From Haliea sp. E1-2-M8 (GTDB lineage: Bacteria > Pseudomonadota > Gammaproteobacteria > Pseudomonadales > Halieaceae), in assembly GCF_030649675.1 (NCBI RefSeq), contig NZ_JAUTDR010000005.1, forward strand, positions 124,001 through 188,000: 64,000 nt of DNA, written 5' to 3'. Positions 63,187 through 64,000 of this stretch are shown piece after piece. Position 1 is the first letter of the stretch, and every line of letters starts with the position of its first letter. The notes beneath the pieces are model-generated. The model did no database searches, was not told the origin of the DNA, and saw only the letters and a program-made list of their open reading frames with translations. The position numbers and the translations under genes were made by a program.

Positions 63187-64000
63187 TCACCGAGCCGGGC
63201 GATTGCCGTTACCCGCACCGCCGCCGCTGCGGCGACGGCGCTGGCCGCGATTCGCCGCATCAGCGGCCGGCGGGCCGGCGCGGCGCGCCGGTCTCTGGCT
63301 CTGGGGGCGGCCGGTCGCACCGGGGCGCCCCTGGGGCACCGCGTGCTCGGGCTCGAAGCCCTCGATTTCCTCCCGCGGCAAGGACTTGCGAATAAGCTTT
63401 TCAATCCCGGCCAGGTAATCAGCCTCGTCCGCACTCACCAGTGAGTACGCGTGGCCGGAGGCACCGGCACGACCGGTGCGCCCGATACGGTGCACGTAGT
63501 CTTCGGCAACGTTGGGCAGGTCGAAGTTGACCACCTGCGGCAGTTGTTCAATGTCGAGACCGCGGGCAGCGATATCCGTGGCGACCAGCGCCTGAACCTT
63601 GCCCCGCTTGAAATCGCCCAGGGCCTTGGTTCGTGCATTCTGGCTCTTGTTGCCATGGATCGCGACGGCGCTGATGCCGTTCTTCTCCAGCTGCTGGCTC
63701 AGCTTGTTGGCGCCGTGCTTGGTGCGGGTGAATACCAGCACCTGGTGCCAGGCGTTGCTTTGCACCAGGTGGCTGAGCAACTCCGGTTTGCGTTTTTTGT
63801 CCACCGGATAGACCCACTGGGTCACCATGTCCGCCGTGGCATTGGGGGGAGCGACTTCCACTTTCACCGGGCTCTGCATATAACCCTGGGCGAGCTTGGT
63901 GATTTCGGCGGAAAAGGTTGCCGAGAACATCAGGGTCTGGCGCTGTGTCGGCAGTAACTTGACGATCCGCTTTATGTCGTTGATGAAGCCCATGTCCAGC
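63187..64000 (-). CDS. rhlE: DEAD-box RNA helicase, RhlE type (5' end outside window)
   Basis: The C-terminal 270 residues or so of an ATP-dependent RNA helicase; the start lies beyond the right edge, since the frame stays open to the last base. Visible are the LDMGF segment after the DEAD box, motif III FSATFS, the second lobe with [13 protein letters not shown], and motif [14 protein letters not shown]. The low-complexity Arg/Gly/Pro-rich tail ([23 protein letters not shown]) is typical of RhlE-like helicases for RNA contact. The symbol is chosen by similarity of these segments. Confidence 0.88.
   Translation of the reverse strand, partial: LDMGFINDIKRIVKLLPTQRQTLMFSATFSAEITKLAQGYMQSPVKVEVAPPNATADMVTQWVYPVDKKRKPELLSHLVQSNAWHQVLVFTRTKHGANKLSQQLEKNGISAVAIHGNKSQNARTKALGDFKRGKVQALVATDIAARGLDIEQLPQVVNFDLPNVAEDYVHRIGRTGRAGASGHAYSLVSADEADYLAGIEKLIRKSLPREEIEGFEPEHAVPQGRPGATGRPQSQRPARRAGPPAADAANRGQRRRRSGGGAGNGNRPAR

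Overview
The window is a 64 kb piece of a high-G+C gammaproteobacterial chromosome. It is densely coded, with very short gaps, many ATGA/GTGA-type gene overlaps and no rRNA or tRNA genes seen. The block recX-recA ... mutS-fdxA-rpoS-nlpD ... pcm-truD-ispF-ispD-ftsB-eno-kdsA-pyrG-tilS-accA follows the gene order known from Pseudomonas. The accessory genes (Na+-pumping oxaloacetate decarboxylase, POT and AbgT transporters, PhoD phosphatase, HMG-CoA reductase) suggest a marine heterotroph, perhaps of the Cellvibrionales/Halieaceae type. That placement is inference, because no marker gene settles it.

Region by region. 1-4.7 kb: the 3' end of recQ, a class I-type HMG-CoA reductase, a SnoaL-like protein, then a 553-bp non-coding stretch holding two oppositely oriented cruciform repeats and a 14-bp tandem array, then an uncharacterised beta-rich protein. 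4.9-10.2 kb: an AbgT transporter facing an Atm1-type ABC exporter, then recX and recA with a LexA-box promoter and a terminator between the two genes. 10.4-21.0 kb: a block lying between recA and mutS. It has a secreted protein, a coupled GCS2 ligase/AstE-like deacylase pair, a YbjN-like gene and a complete four-gene Wadjet/MksBEFG SMC system (jetABCD). 21.1-36.7 kb: mutS, fdxA and the long housekeeping run from accA to rpoS on the minus strand. surE is missing from its usual place and a DUF368 polyprenyl-phosphate translocase lies between pcm and nlpD. 36.8-40.2 kb: oadGAB, the sodium pump. 40.4-48.9 kb: dusC, a YdfG-like dehydrogenase, an M28 peptidase, a POT peptide transporter, a saccharopine-dehydrogenase-like oxidoreductase and a large unknown membrane protein. 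49-51.9 kb: lutABC for L-lactate oxidation. 51.9-57.3 kb: a minus-strand eda-gap2-gap1-ppc operon, in which gap2 has lost the GAPDH catalytic cysteine. 57.4-64 kb: folE with a textbook terminator, an MFS transporter, an acyl-CoA synthetase, a PhoD phosphatase and a partial rhlE-like helicase.

How it fits together. Lower Entner-Doudoroff enzymes (Eda, GAPDH, Eno), PEP carboxylase, the oxaloacetate decarboxylase pump and lactate dehydrogenase outline carbon flow around pyruvate/PEP/oxaloacetate. IspD and IspF show the MEP route to isoprenoids, which makes the HMG-CoA reductase unexpected. The most notable items are the jetABCD operon with its YbjN-like neighbour, the GAPDH paralogue that looks like a pseudoenzyme, and the structured repeat pair downstream of the SnoaL-like gene.
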